Shown: positions 10,798 to 21,776 of the stretch, in pieces
Layout of the letters: each line of letters opens with the position of its first letter
How positions within the stretch are numbered: the first letter of the stretch is position 1
Position numbers and translations under genes: made by a program
The notes under the pieces: generated by a model
The model's database searches: none
Seen by the model: only the letters and a program-made list of their open reading frames with translations
What the model was told of the DNA's origin: nothing
DNA from: Pollenia angustigena
Lineage: Eukaryota; Arthropoda; Insecta; Diptera; Polleniidae
Direction of reading: 5' to 3'
DNA length: 64,000 nucleotides
NCBI GenBank assembly: GCA_930367215.1
Contig: OV884059.1
Location: 147,372,511 to 147,436,510 of the forward strand

Positions 10798-11506
10798 TGT
10801 ATATGGGCATTTCCTGGGGTCACGAACGTACGTTCGTACGCTTTTGATGTACAAATAATATAGAAAACAAAACTTTTCCTAGCATTTTTTGCGATTCGAT
10901 AGCATTTGGGTAGCTCTATGTTTAGCGCAAAAGATGGATTTCATCGAGTTTAAGTTTTCATAAAAAGTCAACTTTGGCTGACAGTAGTAAAATGTAAAAA
11001 TTTGCGCAATGGAATCAAAAGTGATTAATTTATTTTAAAAGTGTATTAATGTAGGTCTCCATCTAGTATGTACATAATAAAATAACTCTCTTGGTTTTTG
11101 TTTAATTGACTTATTTACCGGTCGCGAACGTACGATTTTTCCATATGTTTTTTTATTATTATCACCACGCATTTTCTTATAAATGTGTTAAAATTTCCGT
11201 AACAAAAAAACTTAATACTCGTTTTACAATTGATTGTAATGGAGAGATTATGAAGAAAGAGTGTAAACATAACATATTTCTTGCATGTAAAATAAGTATA
11301 TAAAAATGTCTTTAGAAGTAGAAAATACAGAAAAATATAAAATTTTCCAGTTTCCAGCCCACTTTCCTCAAGCAAAACAGCTAAGATATGCTATGAAACC
11401 ATTCTTTTATAAGAACAAAGACTTTTTAATAACAATAAAAGACGATGATAATCAACATTTTATTTTTTCATCCTGGTAGACCATTCTGGGGAAATGCCCA
11501 TATACA
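10798..11506. mobile_element. MITE inside the hAT relic (second TGTATATGGGCATT copy)
   Basis: The ends are TGTATATGGGCATTTCC and its exact inverse complement (17 bp). CGAACGTACG palindromic motifs occur at about 10824 and 11126. It belongs to the same end family as the MITE that the hAT itself interrupted, so the family was active both before and after the hAT insertion. Confidence 0.75.
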
Positions 11507-11984
11507 CTGAATAACGCTTATAAACTAGAATAATTCATTGATCGTATGCAATAACACATATAGACCACTAATAAAATATGAATTAAAATGTATTTACTTA
11601 AGTTTGTACAATTTAAAAAAAGCATTAAACTTTGTAAGACATGGGCTGAGCTCCAATACATCCTAATACCTTGCAGACAGTGTATAAAATGTATCAAAGA
11701 GTTTTACAATGCATGGTTGGCTTATTGTATACGCGTTGATAACTTGCTCTGTTTTGGAACTCATCCATACTTTCTGCAAGTTCTGCGGCTCTTATACCAT
11801 TCCATTATAAAACTATGTTTGCAAATGCAGTATCAAATCATCCCACTGTTGGATGAAACACCTAATACAGAACATAATTCCTGAAATTCTTTTATTTATG
11901 TTATTCTTTTAGGACTATGTGAAAAAATTTTAAATATTACCACAAAGAACCTTAATATTTTTTGCATTGCGAAGTAAGATTAAC

Positions 11985-12115
11985 TGCCTGTTCATCTATT
12001 TCTGAACGAAGACTTCGTTCGCTTAACTTACATTTAAAACGAAAACAAATTTGTTTTACATGTAATTTAAGCGAACGAACTCTACGTCCGACATCGATGA
12101 ATAGGCTATAAGCTT
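11985..12115. repeat. Short hairpin MITE in the hAT relic
   Basis: The arms contain GTTCATCTATTTCTGAACG on the left and TTCGTTCGCTTAA paired with TTAAGCGAACGAA near the loop, and the right arm ends GATGAATAGGC. It abuts the end of the recognisable transposase reading. Confidence 0.55.
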
Positions 12116-12345
12116 ACCAACAGTTCCAGTCATGGCGTGAGCGCCGTTTGTTGCCAATCCGTTCAAATTTTGTATAGGAATATTGTTTGTTGATAAAAAG
12201 TTGTTTATAAGAAGAAAAATTTAAACGGCATCTGACTTGGTAAGCTCGAATAAGATAGCAAAACTATCCTTTATAAAACTAACACCGTCAAAGTAACTTG
12301 CTCCTAACGCCATATCCATAGTTTCATCAACAATCAAAAAAAATG
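12112..12345 (-). pseudogene. hAT transposase fragment
   Basis: The minus-strand translation gives FLIVDETMDMALGASYFDGV, then FIKDSFAILFELTKSDAV, one stop, then IFLLINNFLSTNNIPIQNLN and GLATNGAHAMTGTVG. IVDETMD matches the catalytic-Asp motif of hAT transposases (IVDEsTD). NIPIQNLNGLATNGAHAMTG matches the following motif of the family (N-I-P...-G-x-A-x-D-G-A...M-x-G). The second acidic position reads Asn (ATNGA). With one in-frame stop and no upstream or downstream domains, it is a relic. Confidence 0.82.
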
Positions 12346-12610
12346 TTTGTGTTTGGTAAAAAAGCTATGAGATTTGTAATTGTCTGCTTTTCGTCCAATT
12401 TTCTAAAACCGACCAAAATTAGGTTTGGCCTACCATCCGACCAAACCAAAAATATCCGACCAAATTTGGTCGGAAATGACCATGTTCGGCAACCCTGATG
12501 CCCATATACATTTATTTTTTTTAAATTAGGAACAATAGCCATGTTGCAAATAGTTTCAAATAATTGAATTAGAAAGACAAAATCTAAAAATAATCCTTAA
12601 TTGTTTAAAG

Positions 12611-13151
12611 CAGTGTTCGAAAATAAACACTAAATATCGTTTCTTAATGTTCGGTTCGGTAGATTTGTGGAAAACACAAACGCTAATAGTATTTGTGTAG
12701 AAAATCATTAAAAAAATAACGTTTCCCTGTTAGTCATCTTTCGAACACAAAAATATTACTGTTTTTATCAACCTCAACAAAAGATGTGAACATTTAATTC
12801 CGTTCGGTTTTTTTTTGAAAATCCACAAACTTCAATGTGTTCGGTTCGGCTTGTTAATGTTCGTCCCTTTTGGCTGGTTAAAAAAACCAAACATTTTTTA
12901 CAAAAACAAAATACACACATGAAAAAAAACATTATGGAACATTAAAATATAATGTTTTTCTACAGTATCACTACAATTGTTCTGTTTTTTAACGAAGAAC
13001 CGAACATTATATAATGTTCGGTTCTTTCTTAAAAACAGTTACGAACGGTATTAAGGGTTGTGTATGTCTACACAATCACTAAAAAAATAGATATCGTTCT
13101 TGGGTGTGTGAGCCGAACGTTAAATAATGAACTGTTTATTTTCGAACACTG
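12611..13151. mobile_element. hAT MITE, 541 bp (CAGTGTTCGAAAATAAAC)
   Basis: CAGTGTTCGAAAATAAAC and its near-exact inverse TTTATTTTCGAACACTG are flanked by a perfect 8-bp duplication GTTTAAAG (12603-12610 and 13152-13159). The interior is rich in GTTCGGTTC and GAACCGAAC motifs. A longer, left-truncated relative lies at about 36672-37223. Confidence 0.9.
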
Positions 13152-13883
13152 GTTTAAAGTTTTAGCACTGGTTTTTAGAAAATCGTTTTTTCGATTTTGG
13201 TGCTTTAAAGGCATATTAAAACTGGTAACACTGTTTTATTCTTTATTGTTTTGCTTTGATTGTATGTATATGAGTGGACTTGTTTTTATACTTAAAAAAA
13301 AAAAAAAAAAACAATTCTTAATTAGGTTCAAAAGAAAGGGTGGTAGTCAGTGTTGCCAGGAATTTTGTTGGTTCATACGTCATTCTGCCGGCATATAAAA
13401 ATTGCGCGCATAGACGTGGGCAAGGAATGAAAGATATACCAACATTTTATTTTCGAAAAAAATTAATTAATAATTTAAAAGCAATATTCCCACAGTTTGC
13501 ACATATAACTTAATAAATGGTAAAATCTCTCATCTGACAACACTGGTGGTAATAGAGTGTTTATTTATTAATGTGCAAGTGTGTCTTTATAAATGTAAAC
13601 AATGTAAACAAAATAAGTAACTGTAATTTAGCTACATGTAACATGTTAATTAAGATGTTGTTTTTCTCTCTCTTGTAACATTAAGAAAAATAGAACAATG
13701 TTCGTTTAAATGTGAATATGACGACAGTAAAAGTCACCGTTAAAAAACGTACGTCGTTTGTGGAAGATTTTATGTCACTTTTTTTTATGTGCCATAATTT
13801 GACACGTGATGAATAGTATGAATTTTACAGACAAAATTTTTTTAAAGTCTTAAAAATAACTGTTTATAAAAGTGTTTAACATA

Positions 13884-14353
13884 GCGTTTACATTTGACAG
13901 TACTGGCAAGACAGTAAGAAAGTACGTATTAGTTTCCAAAAACACTACTAACTGTCTTCGTGACGTAGGCTTCCAGACAGTAGTTAAGACAGTTCACTTT
14001 TAAAAATATGTTAAACATGAATGTTGCAGTGCAAGTCCAGCTAAACGTGTTTTATATGAACTAAACAAACTTAAAAACAGCTTAAAATAACTGTATTGTT
14101 TTAACAAAAATAACACTTAACTAAAATACAAGAAATCAAAGCAAAATATGTTTAATTTTTTTACATTTTGATTTTTTCCCCTTTTGCTAATAAAACTTCA
14201 GATTACTGTTAGCAAATGTCAAATCAGTGTCCAATTTAACTGTCTGCAAAATTTGCTAGACAGTAGACAAGACAGTTGAAAAAGAGTGCATGTATTAGTG
14301 AAAAGGTTTGCATGTATTGCTACTGTCTTGCCAGTACTGACAAATGTAAACGC
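13884..14353. mobile_element. MITE with GCGTTTACATTTG ends, 470 bp
   Basis: The ends are GCGTTTACATTTGACAGTAC and, inverted, GCGTTTACATTTGTCAGTAC, with CTGGCAAGACAGTA following on both sides. Internal CAGACAGTA and GACAGTT motifs recur. A 155-bp deletion derivative is at 24141-24295. No unambiguous target duplication is visible. Confidence 0.75.
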
Positions 14354-14426
14354 CAGGTAAAAATCCATAATTATCACAGTTTTGATTTCGATAACTTATA
14401 TTGACCTTTATTTTCAAACCATCTTA

Positions 14427-14645
14427 GGCCCGTTTTCACAACTTACCGATAGCTAAAGGTAGGATTTTATTGGCCGTATTAAAAGTGTTCCATTTTTACA
14501 ACTTCACTTTAGAAAACCAGGAATAATGAGCCTTAATTTACTTTGTCGCTCACTCTAGTTTAAAATCAAGCTCTAATAATGGAACACTTTTTATATGGAC
14601 GGTAAAAGTCTACTTTTAACTATCGGTAAGTTGTGAAAACGGGCA
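14427..14645. mobile_element. PIF/Harbinger-like MITE, 219 bp
   Basis: The arms of about 65 bp start GGCCCGTTTTCACAACTTAC and, inverted, TGCCCGTTTTCACAACTTAC. TTA flanks are present on both sides (14424-14426 and 14646-14648). Confidence 0.75.
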
Positions 14646-15082
14646 TTAAAAAATTAAAGCCAGTTTTTAATTGAAATAAATTAGAAATCGAAAACAGTAA
14701 ATAAACCATATTTTTATGTTGGTATTAAACTTAAATTATTATATCGTCGGCTTAATATGCAAACCGCCTAACTGCCTTTCAGTAAATTTTACAAGAAAGA
14801 CAAAAAACTGTTGATATTTCATATAGTTGGTTTAACACACTTCAAGACTCAACTTCAATAAAAACAACATGCAACATGAGTCGTATCTTTCTCTACCACA
14901 CGGCATCAAAATCTCAATTTACTAAAAAAAATGGATTTAGCAGGTTTGCATTTTAAGCCGACTATATACATATTTAAAATCTTATTTCATTGTAATTCAA
15001 ATCGTCTTAAAAATACAAATACTATTCCGAAAATATCTTTTTAATAAATGTAGGTATTGATAAAAAAAAACTTACATATATA

Positions 15083-15557
15083 CAGCTGTATTCATAACAA
15101 AAAGTTAGCCACAGTTTGTACACAACGTACAACGATCTGTTAACTAGAATGCCGATTTAGCTTAGCAGGTTGTTGGTACAAAGTTAATTGATAACAAACT
15201 TTTCTCCATCTGCTAACTTTTAATAAATCACCTCTGAATTTTAGTGATGCCACATTCTTTACTCAAAAATGCAGCACGTTTTGCACTAATCATCGCTGGA
15301 TTTGTCATTTTTTTTTCTTTTTTTGTTGTGTTTCCCTTCACATATGAAAATTTTAAAAAGTTTTTAAAATAAATAAATAAAAGATAGTGAATTAAAAAAA
15401 AAATTATTTGACATTAAACGGCTGTTTTTCACAAGTTGGCAAACGTTTGGCAGTTCGTTAACAAGAGTTTAGGAAATCGTTAGCCAGAGTTTGATTAGTG
15501 TATTATGAATAAACTTTTTGCTTACTTTATGCCAAATTTTCATTATGAATACGGCTG
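15083..15557. mobile_element. MITE with CAGCYGTATTCATAA ends, copy 1
   Basis: The left end CAGCTGTATTCATAACAAAA pairs with the right end, inverted, CAGCCGTATTCATAATG. A second, inverted copy is at 19801-20211. Confidence 0.7.
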
Positions 15558-16255
15558 ATAGCTTCTATGTCTTTGCAAAATGTGTTGTTTGAAGATCCAA
15601 AATTAACCAAAGGTCCTATATTACCTCTTTATATACAATTATTTAAGGGCAAACAAATCTCATATAAATAGATGAAGATATCTAAATATTATTCGGCAGA
15701 AAGAACTTTTACATGAATTTTAACCTCATAACATAATTTTGTTCTTGTAGGACGTAATTTTCCGGAACCAATCGCGACGTAAATCGAGGGATTACTGTAA
15801 TACTGTTTACTTTTAACGAAAAAAATTTTGTTTTAAAAATACGTATTGGCAATGTTGAATTCTATTTATTTGCTTATTGGCAACAAGCAGTGCACAATAA
15901 GAACTTTTAAAAAAATAAAAAAGTGAAATGATTTTAAAAAAACAAACAGCAAGAATCCGATCCAAAAATAACACGACAAAGGAAGTGGCAATATTGAATG
16001 CCTATAACTTAGGTTAAAATAGAAATTCGTTTTATTTTATAAATAGAAATATTTTTTAAGTTAAATGTTCAAAATTGATTTGAAATTGTTTAAAAAGATT
16101 AACGGCATTATTTTGTAAATCCCGCCATCTTGTGTGGAAAATTTTTCATATAAAATTTTTCCACTTTGAAAAATGTGTATAAAAATATTTTTTAAGTGAG
16201 GTGAAGTCTTTTGCAAAATAACTTCCTTAATTTTCACACACTCTGCTATCCTTGG

Positions 16256-16655
16256 CTCCCAATGGAGCATAGGGCCTCAACCATCCTCTTCAACCGTACC
16301 CTATTGCGAGTTACTTGGCTGACTTCATTCCATGAGTAGCATGCTGCTTGCATCTTCGCCCATGTCGACCTTCTCCACGTTCTCCCCTTTCCTGCGGGTT
16401 TCACCGAAGCGCTTGTCGAGCAATGTTGTTAGTTGGCCTACGAAGTGTGTGGCCTATCCAACGCTATTTGCGCCGACATACTTCCATAGAAATAGAGATT
16501 TGATTCGCTGCTTTCAATAGATTAACGTTCCGTATGCGATTTGATCATCATATGCTTAAAATTAGCCGCAAGCAATTGTTCGCAAAGGGGTGTGTGTAGG
16601 CACGTTGATGTTTCCAAATTTCGCAACCGTAAAACAGGATAAACTTGATGTTCGT
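16256..16655 (-). pseudogene. Non-LTR retrotransposon 3' ORF2 fragment
   Basis: The minus strand reads TNIKFILFYGCEIWKHQ, then, after stops, MEVCRRK, WIGHTLRRPTNNIARQALR, and further down a tail like VEEDG. The YGCEIW and WIGHTLR-x-P...R-QAL motifs are typical of the region after the reverse transcriptase in RTE/CR1-like LINEs. Several stops show it is dead. Confidence 0.7.
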
Positions 16656-16657
16656 AA

Positions 16658-16820
16658 ATGTCGTTATACACTATCCCACAAAGTATTTAGTAATTTACGA
16701 AAATGCAACCCTGTCATGAAAAGTTGTTATTGTTTTTTGAAAATGTTCAAAGAATAATTAAATCAGGGAAGCATTTTTGAAAAATACTTAAGACTTTGTG
16801 GGATAGTGTGTAACGGCCTT
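16658..16820. repeat. MITE with ACACTATCCCACAAAGT arms
   Basis: The left arm GTCGTTATACACTATCCCAC pairs with the right arm, inverted, GGCCGTTACACACTATCCCA. It abuts the LINE fragment, as if inserted into it. Confidence 0.6.
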
Positions 16821-17360
16821 TAGTAGTTGTTGATATTTGCCGAGGTCATCAATAGATATATTAATTTTTATATTATAATCGTTTAAATTCTTGTTTAATT
16901 TTCCTTATTATTGCTTTAACACACACATGTTTTTAACACCCTTTAAATATCCACTCCACCTACACACATACATATAATTTCTTAGAATATTTAATTATTT
17001 TCTAAAGTTTTTTTTCTCCAAATTTTATCTTATCTTATTTATGTATTTTTAAGTCTTATATCAATAAGGCGACTGACGACAAGTTTCCTTTTAATAACTC
17101 GTTAGCGAATGTGTAGGTTTTTTACGTTTTCCTTCGAATTTCATTCATAAAAATACTAATTTTTTTATTAGATCTCATTCTAAAAAAACTGATTTTTTTT
17201 CTTTTGTGCAAAAACAACGTTTATTTCATATTAATTTATTATATTATTTAAAAAAAGACAAATTTAGATAAAACAAATATAGAACCAACCAGTACATGCA
17301 TACATATGTACATAATCTACGACCTACGCAACCGAAATTCATTGTTAATTAAAAGAAAAC

Positions 17361-17742
17361 AAATAAGAAAGTATTGTCGGTCAAACCTGACCATTTGATA
17401 TCCTACGTCACAGTTTATAAAGACAAATTTTCGAGAGGGTACCCTATTTGCGACACTCTGCCCGTTACACATGTCTGTTTTACTTTTGTTGTATTCCGCC
17501 CATTGTTCACAGAAGAACTCTCAATTATAAGAGCAGCATGCTCTATATGGTTTTCGAAATTATTCTACTTTAAAAATTTTATGTATTTAACTAAATAATG
17601 TAAACAAAAGAATATGGGAATTTTTGCTCCTTATTTTACGTTTCAAAAATGAAACTAATGTTAATACATAATACACAAAATGTGTCATCGAATTTATGTC
17701 ACTGTGGTCATAGCATAGATGACGCATAAAATATGACAAAAT
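17361..17742. repeat. Dispersed repeat, duplicated unit copy 1
   Basis: The opening (17361-17450: GAAAGTATTGTCGGTCAAAC and then CGAGAGGGTACCCTATTTG) recurs in diverged form on the minus strand near 48770-48830. Bases 17461-17742 match 18217-18452 almost perfectly. Weaker relatives lie at 47120-47270 and 61135-61255. The 74-codon frame inside (17374-17598) is not supported as a protein, because the other copies break it. Confidence 0.7.
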
Positions 17743-18216
17743 TATGTTATGAGATTAAGGGCCAATATTACAACTTGCCGTTTGTTAAAGGTAGGACTTT
17801 GTCGAAAGTATAACAAGTTATGTATGTATTATTTCAACTTAACTTTAACCAAGCCGGTAGGGTTAACTTGCTTTTAACGTATTGCCAACTTTATTTTAAA
17901 GCTAAGTTGTAATAGTGAACAAATTTTTCTGCGTGGGACAAAATCCTAACATTTACTTTCGACAAGTTGTAGCTTGATAGAAAAGGCGTCATAAAGCTAA
18001 TGTAGTTTGACATCAGTACTATGACAAGTGTCTTCGTTTTTGACCCTATGACACTTTTCATCATTGTGATGTCAGCCTTCACATCACTTGGCTAAGTTCT
18101 CATCAGGTGAAATTATTATTATAACATCGGAGAATTGACTCATTAGGCTCAATTTAATGACAATTTGTCATTGGGATTGACTTAAGTCAAAGTGAGAAAA
18201 TATTATTATTAACTTA

Positions 18217-18452
18217 CCCGTTACACATGTCTGTTTCACTTTTGTTGTATTCCGCCCATTGTTCACAGAAGAACTCTCAATTATAATCTATATGGTTTTC
18301 GAAATTATTCTACTTTAAAAATATGGGAATTTTTGCTCCTTATTTTACGTTTCAAAAATGAAACTAATGTTAATGCATAATACACAAAATGTGTCATCGA
18401 ATTTATGTCACTGTGGTCATAGCATAGATGACGCATAAAATATGACAAAATT
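18217..18452. repeat. Duplicated unit copy 2, with two small deletions
   Basis: It is near-identical to 17461-17742 except for the loss of 13 bp (AGAGCAGCATGCT region) and of about 30 bp after CTACTTTAAAAAT. The high identity means the duplication is recent. Confidence 0.8.
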
Positions 18453-18659
18453 TTTTGATAACGTTCATCATTGGATTGATGTCACTTTTTGCCTCATTTA
18501 TTCCATTTGTAATAATATTATTGTCACAAAACTGATGTTAATAATCATCAATATGAAGATGCATTTTTCTTTGAGTGTAATAATGGCTCTAAGGTTCTTA
18601 TAAGAGTTCTTAAAGTTCTAAATATTACCATTTTTGTTCATCTTAAAGCAATTTAAAAG

Positions 18660-19370
18660 AGGAGGTTTATATGGGACCAAAGGTCAATTCTGGACCTACC
18701 AGTACACTGTGCAACAACAAAAAAACACCCTCAACACTTGCAACGCGAAATGAATGTAGACTGCTAGTAGAACCAATCTGCCAAAGGGTTTTGAAAAGTA
18801 AGCTCGGGTTCCCGAAATATGCGCCACTAAAGTTTTTGAATTTTTCGGAAAAGGCGTTTGGTGTAAGTCAAAAAAAAATATACTATATGTTCTTCTCAGC
18901 TAAAATTCAGATGTCTTCAGTAGATTTGTATGGCGATTCTTTTCTTAGAATTTATTTACCCTCTAACTTTCATTTTAAGGGGTATTTTTTGTCCTTTTTC
19001 CCAACTCTTACACAAAAGTACACTTAAACGGCACTTTTAAGGGTTAAAATGTTCTACGAATATTTACTGCATCAAATTTCACTACATAGATGTTTTCTAA
19101 GACCAAAAGTTCGTTGGCCAAGTCAAAAAAATTTACAAAATGTACTTCTGAACTAAAAGACTATTTCAGAAGACTTCAGTAGAATTGTATGGCGATTCTT
19201 TTCTTAGAATATATTAACACTCATTTTAAGGGGTCATTTTTTAACTTCCACACAAAAATATACTAAAAAGGCACTTTAGAGGGTAAAAATGTTCTACGAA
19301 TATTTTCTGCATCAATTTTCACTAGGAGTCACCCTCTCCACTATTGTGGTATGGGTATAAAAACTGGCAC
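18660..19370. repeat. Interspersed repeat ending GGGTATAAAA, with internal duplication
   Basis: The start (TTTATATGGGACCAAAGGTC) resembles a monomer of the repeat at 25.1 kb, and the end (ACCCTCTCCACTATTGTGG, then TATAAAA) matches its terminus. About 18850-19075 and 19120-19325 are diverged direct copies of one unit (shared TATGGCGATTCTTTTCTTAG and ATGTTCTACGAATATT). A 118-codon frame at 18671-19027 lies inside and is probably fortuitous. Confidence 0.6.
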
Positions 19371-19800
19371 ATAACTGAATGTATTTAACATTATTATGAC
19401 ATTCCGATGACTGACTGTGAAATTATCAAGATCGCACTTGAATGCAACTACTGCCAATTTTTAAATTTTTAAACTTACATTATTATTATAATATAAAAGC
19501 TACAAACAAAGCCATTTATTCTACACGGTAACTCCAAGGAACTGTTTGCATACTTATCAGTGTGACCAGATCTTAAAATTGTTTATAGCTTTATGTAATT
19601 TTTTGCTTACAATTTATTACCAGTATGAAATTTTATTAAAAACAACATACATATTAGGAACTAATTTTTAACAAAATTTTAGAAATTGGTAATATTTTAA
19701 CAAATTTGGGAGGCCCGCAATATCAGAGTTAAGCAAAATACAAGCGATTTTAGTTATATGCTTTGCTCTGATTTAAAAGATTCTATAAAAATAATAAAGT

Positions 19801-20211
19801 TAACAAAAAGTTTATTCATAATACACCAACCAAACTCTGGCTAACGATTTGCTAAACTCTTGTTAACGAGCTGACAATCATTTGCCAACTTGTGAAAAAC
19901 AGCCGTTTAATGTCAAACAATTTTGTTGGTTTTTTTTAATTAAATGTCTTTTACTTAATTTATTTTAATTTTAAAACTTTTAAAAATTTTTATATGTGAA
20001 GGAAAAAACAATTTAATGCAAAACGTGTTGCATTTACGATATGGCATCATAAAAATTCAGAGTTGATTTATTAAAAGTTGGCAGATGGAGAAAAGTTCGT
20101 TATGAATTAAATCTGTGCCAACAAGCTGCTAAGCTTAATCGGCATTCTAGTTAGCAGCTCGTTGTACGTAGTGTACAAACTGTGGCTAACTTTTTGTTAT
20201 GAATACGGCTG
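19801..20211. mobile_element. MITE with CAGCCGTATTCATAACA end, copy 2 (inverted)
   Basis: It is the inverse of 15083-15557. Its right end, inverted, reads CAGCCGTATTCATAACAAAA. The left end lacks about 40 bp relative to copy 1. Shared interior: TTGCCAACTTGTGAAAAACA with GCCGTTTAATGTCAAA. Confidence 0.75.
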
Positions 20212-20593
20212 TTAAAGTTTAAGAAAAGCTGAAATTTCAGAATTATTATTTTTCAGCAGTTTATAGCAAAAGTTTGTTGCAGATATTTCGTTGGATTTAC
20301 ATGAAATGCCCAAACATTAACACTACAGAAGTTTTATCCTTTGAATTAATTTTTTACATTGCAATGTAAAAGTTTCTTATACTTTTATACGTAATAAAAA
20401 AAATGTAAAATATTTTTATAATCAACATGATTATTACGTTTCTAAGATTCTCTAAATGTTAAATTTTTTTTTACAAAACAGGTTAGACGTTCTTTAAGAT
20501 AAAATTAAACCATTTTCAAACGAAATTTCTTTTTGAAAAAAAAGTTCAGTTCATCAATAAAACTTTTCCTTCAAACTTAAAAAAAGGTGAAAA

Positions 20594-20763
20594 CATTTTA
20601 AAATAATCCTAAATAAAATGCCAAAAGAAAGTTATTCAGCTAAATCAAAATTTTGAATGCATAATTTAACTGAAAAAATGTTTTAAAATAATCCTAAATA
20701 AAATGCCAAAAGAAAGTTATTCAGCTAAATCAAAATTTTGAATGCATAATTTAACTGAAAAAA
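20594..20763. repeat. 85-bp tandem duplication
   Basis: Two practically identical 85-bp units, each containing AATAATCCTAAATAAAATGC and ending ACTGAAAAAATG. The offset between matching bases is exactly 85. Confidence 0.9.
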
Positions 20764-20871
20764 TGCTAAAATAGTCACAGTGATACTTGTACTTAAATAG
20801 TTTTATATATCGTTTTACTTATCTTTGCTTATGCCCAATTTTCAGGATGGTATTTAAATCTATATTTTTTA

Positions 20872-21776
20872 CGGGTGATTTTTTAGCTATTATCTTTTTG
20901 GCAACACTGGTTTAAACAGCTGACGCACGTTTCGTGTTTTGTTTCACTGTCAAACATCTTCAGTTTTGTCTATGATTTAACCATGAATCGTCTTACAAAC
21001 GAACAACGCTTGCAAATTATTGAATTTTATTATCAAAATGCGTGCTCTGTTAAGAAAGTTCATCGCGCGCTTCTTCCATTTTATGGTCAGTTTAATCGAC
21101 CCACAGAAGCGGCTATTCGGGCTATTGTGACTAAATTTCGCACCAAAATTACATTGTTGGACATTAAACCACCAACACGCTTACGTAAAGTGCGAAGTGA
21201 AGGAAATATCGCAGCTGTATCCGCCAGTGTTAATGATGACCATCAATTATCGATTCGTCGCCGTTCGCAGCAATTGGGCCTCTGTTACTCAACAACGTGA
21301 GATGATATCCAACTTTTGTTTGCCCAAAATGCAAGAGCTTGACTTGCATGACATGTGGTTTCAACAAGACGGTGCCACATGCCACACAGCACGCTTAACA
21401 ATGGACTTATTGAGAGGCGAGCTCGGTGAACATTTTATTTCACGTTCGGGACCGGTCAATTGGCCGCCTAGATCGTGCGATTTAATGCCTTAATATTTTT
21501 TTTGTGGGTCTATGTTAAAGCTCGTGTCTATACACACATGCCCGCTTCAATTGACGCATTGGAAGACAACATTGAAGCATTTATTCATGAGATACCGGCC
21601 GAAATGTTGGAAAGAGTATTTTATTTGAGACGATGTCACGGTCAACATTTGTATGAAATAATCTTCGAACATTAAATTATATGGACCGTACTACCGATTC
21701 AAATAAAGATTTCATGCATTTTTCTGAATTTAATGTGTTTTTTTAAACTTTCCTATAGCTCTGAAAAATCACCCAT
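20872..21776 (+). mobile_element. Internally deleted mariner-like element
   Basis: The terminal repeats CGGGTGATTTTTTAGCTAT and, inverted, TGGGTGATTTTTCAGAGCTAT lie next to TA on both sides. The length is about 905 bp, shorter than the roughly 1.2-1.3 kb of intact relatives, and the deleted part falls inside the transposase. Confidence 0.85.
20983..21675 (+). pseudogene. Mariner-family transposase, deleted and frameshifted
   Basis: Segment 1 (20983-21298) starts MNRLTNEQRLQIIEFYYQNA and gives the N-terminal helix-turn-helix region, with PPTRLRKVRSEGNIAAVSAS before a stop. Segment 2 (21302-21490) has DMWFQQDGATCHTARLTMDL and NWPPRSCDLMP, the second and third catalytic-Asp regions. After a stop, the last segment runs FFLWVYVKARVYTHMPASID in another frame to the end. 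The region holding the first catalytic Asp (normally SDEAHF) is missing between segments 1 and 2. It cannot be active. Confidence 0.88.

Larger units (their letters stand above)
10251..12497 (-). mobile_element. hAT transposon relic, 2247 bp
   Basis: The ends CAGGGTTGCCG and CGGCAACCCTG are flanked by a perfect 8-bp duplication ATGCCCAT (10243-10250 and 12498-12505). Subterminal repeats of CCGACCAAA lie at both ends (10277-10330 and 12408-12475). The minus strand keeps a decayed transposase piece (separate entry). The element has itself received a MITE (10798-11506) and a second hairpin (about 11985-12115), so it is old and defective. Confidence 0.9.
10008..12510. mobile_element. MITE (TGTATATGGGCATT family) split by a hAT insertion
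   Basis: The left part, 10008-10250, has inverted arms of about 55 bp containing GTAACGTAACGCCAGCAAGC. Its right terminus is cut at 10250 by the hAT element, and the last bases (ATACA) resume at 12506-12510. With the hAT and its duplication removed, the right end reads GCCCATATACA, matching the inverse of the family end. Confidence 0.7.
19558..20782. mobile_element. hAT-like element, 1225 bp
   Basis: The ends are CAGTGTGAC and, inverted, CACTGTGAC. The flanks ATACTTAT (19550-19557) and ATACTTGT (20783-20790) match at 7 of 8 positions. No transposase is recognised. It carries a MITE (19801-20211) and an 85-bp tandem duplication. Its right end resembles the sequence ending GTCACACTG at about 8355. 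Confidence 0.65.

Noticed and set aside
11588..11884. 98-codon plus-strand frame in the hAT relic
   Set aside because: Cys- and Leu-rich but not similar to any family I know, and on the strand opposite to the recognisable transposase.
13060..13398. 112-codon plus-strand frame
   Set aside because: It crosses the right end and target duplication of the 12611-13151 hAT MITE and an A run, so it is fortuitous.
16332..16520. 62-codon plus-strand frame
   Set aside because: It is the antisense of the LINE C-terminal fragment, which is the real signal here.
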